Below, piece by piece: positions 17,605-26,366 of a stretch of 64,000 nucleotides of DNA. The stretch's first letter is position 1. Every line of letters begins with the position of its first letter. The position numbers and the translations under genes were made by a program. The notes under the pieces are model-generated. The model was not told where the DNA came from, did not search any database, and saw only the letters and a list, made by a program, of their open reading frames with translations. This DNA comes from Gammaproteobacteria bacterium (lineage in GTDB: Bacteria; Pseudomonadota; Gammaproteobacteria; Steroidobacterales; Steroidobacteraceae), in NCBI GenBank assembly GCA_025355165.1, contig JANYAD010000047.1, positions 1 to 64,000 on the forward strand, written 5' to 3'.

Positions 17605-18012
17605 CTAGCGCCACTCATTGCCTGGCATTCCGCGCTTCATGGCCTCATCAAACATGGGAACTGTAAATGCGGTGTCGCCATGATTGGGACTCCACACCAT
17701 ACCCTTTGCGATGAGCGAGCTGCGCGTCGGTGCAAGTGATGAAACAACAGCATCGAATGACTCGGCAATGTCGCCCGATCGATGTGGCCCAGCCCCGAGT
17801 TCCGCCATTGCGCGCAGATATTTTTTCTCTTTAGGCGTGAGTCTATCGAATCGTACTCGAAAGAAATTCTCGTCCAGCGCCGCAATGGCCGTGATCGACG
17901 CCCGGCGTACGACGCTTGGCAAAATCGGTGATTGCTTGGCAGCTAGCCAGGTATGACTTCCCCATTCTTGCAGGAAATATGCGTAGCCTTGAGTAAGCTC
18001 AAGAATGAGGTC
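17605..18012 (-). pseudogene. C-terminal remnant of an AAA ATPase
   Basis: The open minus-strand frame runs from a stop at 18013-18015 to 17605. It reads like the tail of a family of stand-alone AAA ATPases: LTQGYAYFLQEWGSHTW, then FFRVRFDRLTPKEKKYLRAMAELG, GPHRSGDIA, LAPTRSSLIAKGM and HGDTAFTVPMFDEAMKR, a winged-helix-like C-terminal domain. The ATPase core with its Walker motifs is missing and the frame starts with no initiation site, so the gene is 5'-deleted. It lies just outside the right att copy and may be debris from an earlier insertion. Confidence 0.7.
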
Positions 18013-18064
18013 CTAAAGATCCCGCGATTTCTAACCATATTGCTTCTCTCTGGCCCCACCAAAA

Positions 18065-18088
18065 GAAAGGCGCCCGAAGGCGCCTTTC
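18065..18088 (-). terminator. Rho-independent terminator of the TonB receptor gene
   Basis: A perfect 10-bp stem GAAAGGCGCC/GGCGCCTTTC with a four-base loop. On the minus strand the loop is the stable TTCG tetraloop and the stem is followed by TTTT. It lies about 45 bp past the receptor stop codon and insulates the truncated ATPase frame downstream. Confidence 0.85.
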
Positions 18089-18131
18089 AAATCGTCGCTG
18101 ATATTTAGGCTCGTGTGAACGAGCTTCCTTC

Positions 18132-21100
18132 TCAATAGAACTTATAGTCCACGGATATCTGCAGCGCGCGTCCGATAATGCCGGAGAAGTACGTCGACGT
18201 CGCATTCGCAAAATTGCCACCCGTACCCGCGATGGCAGGGAAAGGCGGTTGCTTGTTGAACACGTTATCGACGATCAAGCGAGCTTGCAACGATGGCGTG
18301 AACTTCATGCCGATGGTGGAATTGATGAGCCACCAGGCACCCACGCCCATGATGTTTTGATCACCAGTCTTATTCTGATTGTTGAAATTCGCTGGGCCAA
18401 TGAATATCCCTTGCCAATCCCAGGAGAATCCCCGATTCGCGTAAAGAAGATCGATGCTTCCCTTGCTCTTGCTGGGGCCGGGGTTGGGCCCACCTAAAGA
18501 GCCGGCCAGTTCATTCGGGCTAGCCGTGGCGATCTGCGACCTCAGTCTTTGTGTATCGAGGTAGTGAGCCGTGCTCTGCAGGGTGCCCAATGCCCAGGGT
18601 AGGTCGAAGGTGTAATCCAATGCTGCTTGAATGCCCGTGAATTCCAACAAGCCCGCGTTGACGAATCCCGCGTGAAAATTAGTGACTTGACCTGCCGCAT
18701 TTCGCGTAAACGTGCTGCAAGCAGGATTGTTTGGAAAGTTGCTCGAGTCATAGCACGCGTCAAGATTGTTGACCAGAGTCAGCGTCTGGATCGCATCCTT
18801 CAGGGCGATGTCGATATAGTCCGCCGAAATATTGAGCTTGGGTATGAAGCGAGGCCGCAGCACGACGCCGAAAGTTTTCGAGAACGCGACCTCGCTCTGC
18901 AGAGAGGTATTGCCCGAAGTGGTGCCCAGTGCGGTTGCATTGACGACGTTCGATACGAAATTCTTGGGGTCAATTCCAGCAGCAATGCAATTTGCCAGGC
19001 GCTGCGATGGATTAGATCCCTGTTGATAGAAATTCTTGTCGCACGGGTCGTTGGCAAACTGGAACGAACTGGCCGAAGGCAGGTACAGTTCGGTGATCGA
19101 GGGCGCGCGAATCGACTTCGTTTTGTTGCCACGGAACAATACATCCTCGATCGGAGACCAGCGCGCGCCGTAGGTATAGGTCGTCGCGTTGCCCGCGATT
19201 GAATTATTGACTCGCCGCGCTGCGGCCTCCAACTCGACCCGGTTCAACAAGGGAATTGACTGCATCGGCGAGAATATCGGCAGCAGGGTCTCCACATAGA
19301 CTTCGTTGGTGATATACGCCCCTTCGATACCGGTCACTTTGGCCTGGCCGAGATTTTCCGAGTAAAACGCATCCGGCGAGAACGCCGCCGATTCGCGGCG
19401 ATTTTCATACCCCGCCGACGCTTTCCATTCTCCCGCGGGCACTCTCATGAGATCGCCGGAAATATACGCCGTGGCATCTCGCTGCGTGTTGAACGACTCG
19501 ACCGAGGCTAAGTGCGTGATGTACTGCTGCGCGGCCAAGCTCGGTAACCCGAAGCCAAAAATATTGAGCGGTGCGCAGGTACTCGAAGCCGTAGACACAG
19601 GCGCGGCAACCGGGTTGCCGGCGCAGATAATCTGCCCGGACGCGTTGGTAGTCGCATTGAGCGCATTGGCGACGTTCTGGAAAACGTAGGACGGCGTTAC
19701 TTGCGTGTTGCTGGACGTGCCATAGCTTAAAGCCACTTCCCAATTGAAGTTTCTGTTCGCCCACGCGAAATCCCCATTAAGTCCGGTGACGCCTCGCCAT
19801 AGTGTCTGTGTTGCCGTCGCGCGGCCGCTTTGCAGATCAAGATTGGCGCGGGAGATGTAGAACTGGTTGGGGTTCCAGGCAGGGTAGCCCGGCTGATTCG
19901 GGCCGGCAGGCTGACCCGGAAAGAGGTTGGGGCCGAGGGGCAGCGTCGCGGCATAGTTGTTCAGTGCCTGCGAAATGAGTGCTCGGTCGCCCGCAGTCAG
20001 AAACGGATTGTTGAGACTGATGACGAAGTTACCATTCACCGTGCCAGCGGTGCCGAACAGGTTGGTGTTGTACGCGGGCTGGGACCGCAAATTCGTCGCA
20101 TGCGTTTCCGAAAAATAGCCCTCACCGAAAGCGTTGATATGATCGGTCAATTGCAGGTGCATCAGCGTGTCGATGTTGGCGCGCTCGGTGGGCGAGAGCA
20201 GATTGCTGACTTGAGAAAGACGCAGCCCGTCCCCGCCGCTGGCAAAGATCGGGTTGCCGGTATTCGTGCCGGTATTGTAGGGTTGGAGTGAGCCCGTGGG
20301 TCCGAAGGCCAGAGTTTGACCGGCGGGGTTGGTGACCCCGACGATACTGCCGGTAAGACCGATCGCGGGGGCGAGCAGGGTGTCATCCACCAGCGGGATG
20401 CCGCCGAAGTTCACGGCAGGCACCGAATTCGCCGGCGTCAGCACGCTTTTGAAGGGACCTTTGCTTGCCGGCGCCAAGAACCCCAGGTCGGAGGAGTACA
20501 CCGGGCGCGCCGTGCCTAAGAGTCCATCGGTTTTCGTGAATTCAGCGACCGCAGTGACGTTGGCGCGTCCGTCGAGAAAATTTTGGCCGGCCAGAACGCG
20601 CGCCCGATAATTCCATGCATCGCCTTGCCCAGATGCCCCCACCAAACCATCCACGTCAAGGCCCTGATAATCCTTTTTGAGGATGATATTGACCGCACCG
20701 GCGATGGCGTCTGCGCCATAAATCGGGGCGCCGCCCACCGAGATCGCATCGACGTGATCGATCAGCTTGGTTGGAATGACGTTCAAATCGACCTGATCGC
20801 CGGGACCTCCGATCGACGTGTTCGAACCATTGTTGTTCAAGCTCGCCGTGTTCGACGAGACGAAACGTCGGCCGTTGACCAGCGTCAGGGTGCGCTGCGA
20901 ACCCAAGCCATACAGGTCGACGAAGCTTTGGGCGATACCAAATCCCGCTTGCGTATTCGCAGCGCTCGAGGGCGGCGTTCCGAAGGCCGGCAATTCGCTC
21001 AAGGCCTGCCCCACATCCAAATAACCGCGTTGATCGAAGGTTTTGGAATCCACGGTCGCGGTCGGTTCCAGGTTGTCGAATTCAGGTCGCGCGATGCGCG

Positions 21101-21242
21101 AACCGGTGACCACCACCTCTTGTAGACTGGCGTCGTCGGCGGCCAGCTTCGGCGTTACTTGGGCGTTCGCGCTCATCCCGAGCGTCAAAAGGCAAGGCAG
21201 CGCGATCCCTCGGCGCCACACAGGCAAGCCTGGTGCAGTCAT
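18132..21242 (-). CDS. TonB-dependent outer-membrane receptor
   Basis: A 1036-residue outer-membrane transporter that imports a ligand with energy from TonB-ExbBD. The N-terminus is a signal peptide ending at SANAQ. A TonB-box-like segment LQEVVVTGSRI follows, then the plug domain (DVGQALSELPAF, QRTLTLVNGRRFVSS, GAPIYGADAIAGAVNIILKKDYQG) and a long beta-barrel ending in the aromatic ISVDYKFY, as outer-membrane barrels require. Length and the poly-Asn plug loop fit the large receptors of Xanthomonadales-like and Caulobacter-like bacteria that take up oligosaccharides, peptides or aromatic compounds. It is divergent from an exported amidase, which may process the same substrate. Confidence 0.93.
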   Translation of the reverse strand: MTAPGLPVWRRGIALPCLLTLGMSANAQVTPKLAADDASLQEVVVTGSRIARPEFDNLEPTATVDSKTFDQRGYLDVGQALSELPAFGTPPSSAANTQAGFGIAQSFVDLYGLGSQRTLTLVNGRRFVSSNTASLNNNGSNTSIGGPGDQVDLNVIPTKLIDHVDAISVGGAPIYGADAIAGAVNIILKKDYQGLDVDGLVGASGQGDAWNYRARVLAGQNFLDGRANVTAVAEFTKTDGLLGTARPVYSSDLGFLAPASKGPFKSVLTPANSVPAVNFGGIPLVDDTLLAPAIGLTGSIVGVTNPAGQTLAFGPTGSLQPYNTGTNTGNPIFASGGDGLRLSQVSNLLSPTERANIDTLMHLQLTDHINAFGEGYFSETHATNLRSQPAYNTNLFGTAGTVNGNFVISLNNPFLTAGDRALISQALNNYAATLPLGPNLFPGQPAGPNQPGYPAWNPNQFYISRANLDLQSGRATATQTLWRGVTGLNGDFAWANRNFNWEVALSYGTSSNTQVTPSYVFQNVANALNATTNASGQIICAGNPVAAPVSTASSTCAPLNIFGFGLPSLAAQQYITHLASVESFNTQRDATAYISGDLMRVPAGEWKASAGYENRRESAAFSPDAFYSENLGQAKVTGIEGAYITNEVYVETLLPIFSPMQSIPLLNRVELEAAARRVNNSIAGNATTYTYGARWSPIEDVLFRGNKTKSIRAPSITELYLPSASSFQFANDPCDKNFYQQGSNPSQRLANCIAAGIDPKNFVSNVVNATALGTTSGNTSLQSEVAFSKTFGVVLRPRFIPKLNISADYIDIALKDAIQTLTLVNNLDACYDSSNFPNNPACSTFTRNAAGQVTNFHAGFVNAGLLEFTGIQAALDYTFDLPWALGTLQSTAHYLDTQRLRSQIATASPNELAGSLGGPNPGPSKSKGSIDLLYANRGFSWDWQGIFIGPANFNNQNKTGDQNIMGVGAWWLINSTIGMKFTPSLQARLIVDNVFNKQPPFPAIAGTGGNFANATSTYFSGIIGRALQISVDYKFY

Positions 21243-21272
21243 TGGTATTGATCCCCTAGAGCGTTATATTGG

Positions 21273-21304
21273 GCATCGGTATATTGGTATATCTCAACCG
21301 ATGC
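21273..21304. promoter_or_regulatory. Inverted repeat between TonB receptor and amidase genes
   Basis: GCATCGGT (21273-21280) and ACCGATGC (21297-21304) form a perfect 8-bp inverted repeat with a 16-bp spacer. It lies 31-62 bp upstream of the receptor start codon and 125 bp from the amidase start. It could be a dimeric regulator site for one or both divergent genes, or a leader hairpin. No cognate regulator is encoded nearby. Confidence 0.4.
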
Positions 21305-21428
21305 GAATAAGTAACAAATTCAGCTTCCACTGTAAAGAAGATGCAACAAAATAATTGCGCTGCCGTCCGCCCTTAGAACGGCGCGGCGCGAATTTCGGCA
21401 GTTTTTCTCATATAGGTCAGGAGAATTC

Positions 21429-22976
21429 ATGGATCGTCGAGGCTTTATTACAACAGCCGGAGCCCTGTCGCTTACCGCGGCCTTAGGGCAAGCGCGCGCG
21501 GCCGAGTATGCATTTGATCCCAGCGAGCAATCGATCGCGTCGTTGCAAAGGGCGCTGGCCGCGGGCGCCGTGACGTCGGAAGCGTTGACGACGGCGTACC
21601 TGCACCGCATTGCGCGCTTCGACCAGCGTGGCGCGGAATATCGTTCCGTTCTGGCGCTGAACCCCGCGGCCCTGAACGACGCGCGAGTCGCTGATCTAGA
21701 ACGCAAATCCGGGAAGGTGCGGGGTCCATTGCACGGCATTCCCATCATCGTCAAAGACAATATCGAGACCCGCGATCCGCTTGCGACAACGGCCGGGTCC
21801 TACGCGCTCGCCCGATCATTGCGGCCCGCCGACGCGCCGTTGGTTGCGCAACTACGGGCGGCGGGAGCCATTATTCTGGGCAAGGCAAACTTGAGCGAAT
21901 GGGCAAACTTCCGATCGACCCGCTCGTGCAGCGGCTGGAGCGGTGTGGGAGGCCAGGTGGGCAATGCCTATAATCCGGCGCGCAACCCTTCGGGCTCGAG
22001 CGCCGGCTCGGCCGTTGCGGCCGCGGCAAGTTTTTGTGCCGCGGCCATCGGCACAGAGACCAACGGCTCGATTCTGTCGCCGGCCTCGATCAACGGGCTG
22101 GTAGGGTTTAAACCCACGGTCGGTGTGGTCAGCGGTAAGGGCGTGGTTCCAATCTCACCGCTGCAAGACACTGCCGGCCCGATGTGCCGCACTGTCGGGG
22201 ACGCCGCGATTCTCGCAGCGGTGATCGCTGCGCGGCCCTTGGGCTTCGGCACGCACGGCAGCGACATCGAGGCATTTCGCCTGCGCGGCGTACGCATCGG
22301 CGCCATGCCCGTGCCGCCAGGCGCGCATCCGGATACCACGCGGCTCTTCGCCGATGCACGCGCCGTGCTCGAACGAGAAGGCGCAGTCATCCTCGACTTG
22401 AAACAGCCGAAAGCATTCGATGACATGGGTGATCCTGAATTTGAAGCATTGCTCTATGAATTCAAGGATGCAATCAATGCCTACCTGTCGAGCCTTGACC
22501 CTTCGCAAGTTGATTGCAAATCGCTCACCGATTTGATCGCCTTTAACCGTGCGCATGCGGATCAGGAACTGATTGTGTTCGGTCAGGAAATCTTTGAGTT
22601 GGCGGACGCGAAAGGACCCTTGAGCGAAGCTGCTTATCAAAAGGCGCGAGCGACCCTGACCCGGACAGCCGACGTCGAAGGGCTCGCGACGTTGTTGGCT
22701 CAAGATGTCGAAGTGCTCTTAGCCCCGAGCAACGGGCCAGCCGACTTGATCGACCCGGTGTGGGGCGATCACCGTGGCGGCGGATCATCCGCCATCGCCA
22801 GCGCCGCCGCGATTGCCGGTCATCCCAGCCTGACTGTGCCCGCTGGACTGATAAGCGGCCTGCCCGTGGGTATCACCCTCGTTACCGGCCGACATCACGA
22901 CGGCCTGCTGCTGCAAATTGCGCGCGCCTATGAACGCGCGAGCAACGCACGGGTGCCGCCGCATCTTCCGGGATAG
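21429..22976 (+). CDS. Exported amidase (amidase signature family)
   Basis: A 515-residue amidase signature enzyme hydrolysing amide bonds by a Ser-cisSer-Lys triad. All three are visible: Lys109 in IPIIVKDN, the cis-Ser at about 190 in NPSGSSAGSA, and the nucleophile Ser214 in GTETNGSIL. The N-terminus has a Tat-like leader (MDRRGFITTAGALSLTAALGQARA), so the enzyme probably works in the periplasm. AGGAGAATTC precedes ATG 21429. It is divergent from the TonB receptor, consistent with uptake followed by cleavage of an amide or peptide-like nutrient. The precise substrate is not readable. Confidence 0.93.
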   Translation: MDRRGFITTAGALSLTAALGQARAAEYAFDPSEQSIASLQRALAAGAVTSEALTTAYLHRIARFDQRGAEYRSVLALNPAALNDARVADLERKSGKVRGPLHGIPIIVKDNIETRDPLATTAGSYALARSLRPADAPLVAQLRAAGAIILGKANLSEWANFRSTRSCSGWSGVGGQVGNAYNPARNPSGSSAGSAVAAAASFCAAAIGTETNGSILSPASINGLVGFKPTVGVVSGKGVVPISPLQDTAGPMCRTVGDAAILAAVIAARPLGFGTHGSDIEAFRLRGVRIGAMPVPPGAHPDTTRLFADARAVLEREGAVILDLKQPKAFDDMGDPEFEALLYEFKDAINAYLSSLDPSQVDCKSLTDLIAFNRAHADQELIVFGQEIFELADAKGPLSEAAYQKARATLTRTADVEGLATLLAQDVEVLLAPSNGPADLIDPVWGDHRGGGSSAIASAAAIAGHPSLTVPAGLISGLPVGITLVTGRHHDGLLLQIARAYERASNARVPPHLPG

Positions 22977-23029
22977 CCATTCATACCCTCCACTTAAGCG
23001 AATGACTCGAAGCGGACGGGCATACCGCC

Positions 23030-23443
23030 TCAACGGCGCAGGTAGGCATCCGTACCGTTTAGCCAATCTTGGCGCGGCGGATTGAATACATCGACATCAA
23101 GCGTGTCTTCCAGCGCCACAGCGCGATGCTGCAAATTCGAAGGGATAACCAGCACTTCGCCGGCGCGAACCGTGAGTTCCCGATCGCCATTGGGCCCGAG
23201 CCAAAAATGCAGCGCGCCCTCCAGAATATAAGTGATCTGCTCGTTTTCGTGTGAATGCTGAGGCACCTCATCGCCCTTTTTTAAGTGCACGTGAGCAATC
23301 ATCATGCGCTCGCCCGTGATGAGCTTGCGAGTGATACCGCCTTTCAGAGGTTCGGCACGCAGATCGCTCCATCGATAGTGTTCGGCGCATGCCGGTGTGC
23401 TCGCGCTGGCCGCTGTGCCGACACTGCTTGGTAGGTTGCTCAT
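23030..23443 (-). CDS. Cupin-domain protein
   Basis: A 137-residue single-domain cupin. Motif 1 is recognisable as VPQHSHENEQITYILEGALHFWLG (His, His, Glu) and motif 2 as VLVIPSNLQHRAVALED with the last His, so a metal site is expected. No leader. Such proteins include dioxygenases, isomerases and sensors; the role here is open. It starts 39 bp after the chorismatase gene ends, on the same strand, so the two may share a transcript and act on related aromatic compounds. Confidence 0.85.
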   Translation of the reverse strand: MSNLPSSVGTAASASTPACAEHYRWSDLRAEPLKGGITRKLITGERMMIAHVHLKKGDEVPQHSHENEQITYILEGALHFWLGPNGDRELTVRAGEVLVIPSNLQHRAVALEDTLDVDVFNPPRQDWLNGTDAYLRR

Positions 23444-23482
23444 CGATGATTCTCCCCGAAGGATTGACCTAGATTATCTCAC

Positions 23483-24529
23483 CTAGCCGACTGCCTCGAT
23501 TTCCACCAGCAAGTCCTCGCGGCACACATCGGCTTGCAGAAACACCATGACCGGCACGGTGCCCAGCACCTCTGCCACCGCGGCCTTGACCGTGGGAAGG
23601 TCCGAGGCGTTGCGCACGTATACTTTCAGCATCAGCTCATGCGTGGAATACCGCTGTGCGCCGACGATGCGATTCGCCTCGTCCACCAGCGCATTGATAT
23701 TGACAAGTGTCTCGCGCGTCTGCGCCTCGACATTGCCGCGGTGAATGCTTTCGTGACCCACGATGCTGGCGGTGCCAGAGATGAATAATTTGCCCCGCCG
23801 CGGGTCGCCCCAGACACAGGCGCGCGAAAACACCGGACTGTGCCGGCCGAATTTGGGCGGGTAATGATACGCGCTGGTTTGACGCGGATTCTCGATCATC
23901 CTCGGGGCGCTGCGAGCAGCTAGAAAATAAATGGACAGCGGGCTGCCGGCGGGCGTGCCCAAGGCACTGGCGGCGGGCACCGTTCCCATCGTGGCGCGGC
24001 CGCACTTGCGAAATGCCATCTGGCGTGCCGCGTTGAAGTGCCGGTAACGCTCTTCGCCGTCGGCCTGCGCGTTGATCTGGGGAAGATAATTCCAGATGCG
24101 CACCAGGTGCCGGTGTTGGGTACTTTCGAGGACCTGGAAGATCTCTTGGTATGCAAGTTCGGTCGCGCGCAACAGCGCATCCGCTTCGCCGCGCGCCCCG
24201 CTGACCTGCTCGGTGAGCGTCAACGCACCAAACAGCAAATCATCGGAATGACGATAACGAATGCGAGCGTGCGCCGATTCGTCGCTCGACAAGGGAGCGT
24301 GCGGCCCGGCGACTCGCCACACTTCGCAAAGATTGCTGGCGTTCAGGCACGGCGTCAGGCTGGCGGCGACCGGGATACCGGGCCGATTGATGAGCGGTGG
24401 CTTCTCGAATCCCGCTACGCCCAGAACGCCCTGCCACCACGAACTGGGCTGTGCCACAGCGTAATCGCAAGTCGCGTACTCGAGCTGTAGATCGCCCGTG
24501 TATGCCAGGGAAGGGGCTGTGATGCTCAT
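23483..24529 (-). CDS. Chorismatase, FkbO/Hyg5 (XanB2-like) family
   Basis: Predicted to split chorismate into a hydroxybenzoate or dihydrobenzoate plus pyruvate. The 348-residue protein has the two pseudo-repeated RidA/YjgF-like halves of this family. The signature near residue 255 is KLFISGTASIVGHESIHRGNVEAQ, and the C-terminal half (YSTHELMLKVYVRN, VPVMVFLQADVCREDLLVEIEA) is typical. Relatives include FkbO, Hyg5 and Xanthomonas XanB2, which makes 3- and 4-hydroxybenzoate for xanthomonadin pigment and ubiquinone. No aryl-polyene or other pathway gene adjoins it, so the product's destination is unknown. It precedes a cupin gene in the same orientation. Confidence 0.82.
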   Translation of the reverse strand: MSITAPSLAYTGDLQLEYATCDYAVAQPSSWWQGVLGVAGFEKPPLINRPGIPVAASLTPCLNASNLCEVWRVAGPHAPLSSDESAHARIRYRHSDDLLFGALTLTEQVSGARGEADALLRATELAYQEIFQVLESTQHRHLVRIWNYLPQINAQADGEERYRHFNAARQMAFRKCGRATMGTVPAASALGTPAGSPLSIYFLAARSAPRMIENPRQTSAYHYPPKFGRHSPVFSRACVWGDPRRGKLFISGTASIVGHESIHRGNVEAQTRETLVNINALVDEANRIVGAQRYSTHELMLKVYVRNASDLPTVKAAVAEVLGTVPVMVFLQADVCREDLLVEIEAVG

Positions 24530-24588
24530 TTTAATAGGCAGTTTATCCTGCCTCTCGCAATGATGGGTAGCGACGGCAAAGCACTGCG

Positions 24589-25791
24589 CTAGAAGGCGAT
24601 GTAAGGACCTGTTCCCACCGAAGTTTTCTTTGCCTCAACGCCAACCGCGACGCGCTTGCCGTAGAAAAATGCCAATCCGTAATCGAAGCTGGCCGGGTTC
24701 GGGTTCGAACCCCCCAGTTCGGGGAACACGCTGAACGTCGAATTCGCCAACAGAGTCTCCGTGTTGCCGATACCGAAGGACACGTTGTTCACCATCACCC
24801 CGTTCTGTCCTTGGATGCTGAGCGCCAAAGTCAGGGTGCTGGTCGGACAGTAAAAGGTCGTGAGCCCAGCGGTTTTGCATTTGTTAATGCTGTCGTTGAA
24901 GTAAATGCCGTTCGAGCCGCTATCAATGAAACTCTTCGGCAGCACCGTGCCATTGTAGGTCATGGGCAACTGCGCATTGCCATCGACGGTCAGTACGGTT
25001 TGCGTGCCGGACTGATTATTAGACTGCGTGTCGATACCAAAGATAAGCGAACCGGTCAACGTCGTGGTGCCCGCCGGCGGGGCAGCGGGCAGATCCAGAA
25101 TGACGCCATTGTTGTCGGTGGCAAAGCGGGTCGCCGGATTCGGCATTTGCATGGTAACTGCCACTGTCGTTTCGGCGCAGACCGTACCCGCGCACGAGTA
25201 GTAGAGCCCGTGCATGGCCGTGGCGCAGTCCCCACAATCCAATTCGAAAGGCCCCACCCCTAAAATGCCGTTCGCGCCAAAGTTGGCAACGGTGTCTTCT
25301 TGCACGCCTCCCGTGGACGAGCAGGCGGCCGGCACGGTGGTGAATTTGGCGTCGCCAATGACCTGCACCGGCACCGATGTCGCTTTCTCACCCGCAATCG
25401 TGATATCGGCCAAGGCGATGGGGCCCCAGCTGTAGCCGTCCACAAATTGCGTGCACTCGGCCAGTGAATTACCGTTCGCAAAGGTTTGCACCGGAAGCGC
25501 CAGCGTTAGAACCGGCGCCAAGATGCGCAATCCATAGGACCCCGTGTCGACTTGGATGTGATCGATGGTTTGGCAGCTCGCACTGCCGGGCACGCATAGC
25601 GTGACCGAGGTAAACGCCGTGTTCACACTGTTGTTCGAGGGTCCCGCATCGACGGTCACCACGGCCACGTTGTTGGCTGCCGGGGGGGGTGGAGGCGGCG
25701 CTGTGGAGGTGCCACCGCCACCGCCTCCGCCGCAGGAAATCGCCGTCAAGCATACGGCAACGAAGAAGCCCTTATACATGGCGCGCATCAA
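24589..25791 (-). CDS. DUF3443-family lipoprotein
   Basis: A 400-residue lipoprotein with leader and lipobox (VCLTAISCGGGGGGG), then a glycine and proline-rich linker. The mature part contains IDHIQVDTGSYGLRIL and the later FIDSGSNGIYFND, two DTG/DSG segments spaced as in pepsin-like or retropepsin-like aspartic folds, within the DUF3443 pattern (CTQFVDGYSWGPIALADITIAGE, GANGILGVGPFELDCGDC). Function of the family is not established; an aspartic-protease-like fold is my inference from the paired motifs. Its start overlaps the stop of the DUF2844 gene by 4 bp. Confidence 0.82.
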   Translation of the reverse strand: MMRAMYKGFFVAVCLTAISCGGGGGGGTSTAPPPPPPAANNVAVVTVDAGPSNNSVNTAFTSVTLCVPGSASCQTIDHIQVDTGSYGLRILAPVLTLALPVQTFANGNSLAECTQFVDGYSWGPIALADITIAGEKATSVPVQVIGDAKFTTVPAACSSTGGVQEDTVANFGANGILGVGPFELDCGDCATAMHGLYYSCAGTVCAETTVAVTMQMPNPATRFATDNNGVILDLPAAPPAGTTTLTGSLIFGIDTQSNNQSGTQTVLTVDGNAQLPMTYNGTVLPKSFIDSGSNGIYFNDSINKCKTAGLTTFYCPTSTLTLALSIQGQNGVMVNNVSFGIGNTETLLANSTFSVFPELGGSNPNPASFDYGLAFFYGKRVAVGVEAKKTSVGTGPYIAF

Positions 25792-26264
25792 CGCAAGTCT
25801 CCAAGATCAACGCCGCTGGGAACGGCGCTGGCCAAATAGGCACGGCCCGACAGGGCGCGCATATGTCCGCTGCCCTCGATGACCAAGTCGCCCTGTTGAA
25901 TATGCATGTGCTTGCGATCCACGACTTTCGATCGGGGCGCCGATACATAAACGTCAAAGTAGCGACCCAAAGCTTGGCGTAAATCCGGCTTGCTGCTTCC
26001 CTGCCACGCCACCGCAAATACTTTGCCATCCGCGCCCACGTACTCGCGCAGCAACGTGCCCGTATTCAGCTGAATTTCGTGGACACGATAGCTTGCGCGC
26101 ACTTGAGAGGATTTGATCGATGCGCGCAACTGCACGACATCGCTTTGCACGCTCGCCTCAGGCTCGCCTAAGGCCGCGAAGGCCGTACACGGCGCCAACG
26201 CCGCAACCCACACCGCAGCTAACAATGCGGGGGCTCTCGAATCGGCGTATCGGATCATTCGCAT
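25788..26264 (-). CDS. DUF2844-family exported protein
   Basis: A 158-residue protein starting at ATG 26264, preceded by AAGGATAACC. A leader (APALLAAVWVAALAPCTAFAALG) is followed by DUF2844-like sequence: VHEIQLNTGTLLREYVGADGKVFAVAWQG and DLRQALGRYFD, ending with HMRALSGRAYL. The family commonly sits next to DUF3443, and here the two genes overlap by ATGA, so coupled translation is expected. Its function is unknown. The conserved pair suggests the two secreted proteins work together at the envelope. Confidence 0.82.
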   Translation of the reverse strand: MRMIRYADSRAPALLAAVWVAALAPCTAFAALGEPEASVQSDVVQLRASIKSSQVRASYRVHEIQLNTGTLLREYVGADGKVFAVAWQGSSKPDLRQALGRYFDVYVSAPRSKVVDRKHMHIQQGDLVIEGSGHMRALSGRAYLASAVPSGVDLGDLR

Positions 26265-26366
26265 GGTTATCCTTTGCATCCATTGGAAGGCCGCGGCAGC
26301 ATTTGGTTCACTCGCGTTGATTAACTCATGTCGATTCAGTGGCGCCAATGTCGGCTATCGGCGACA

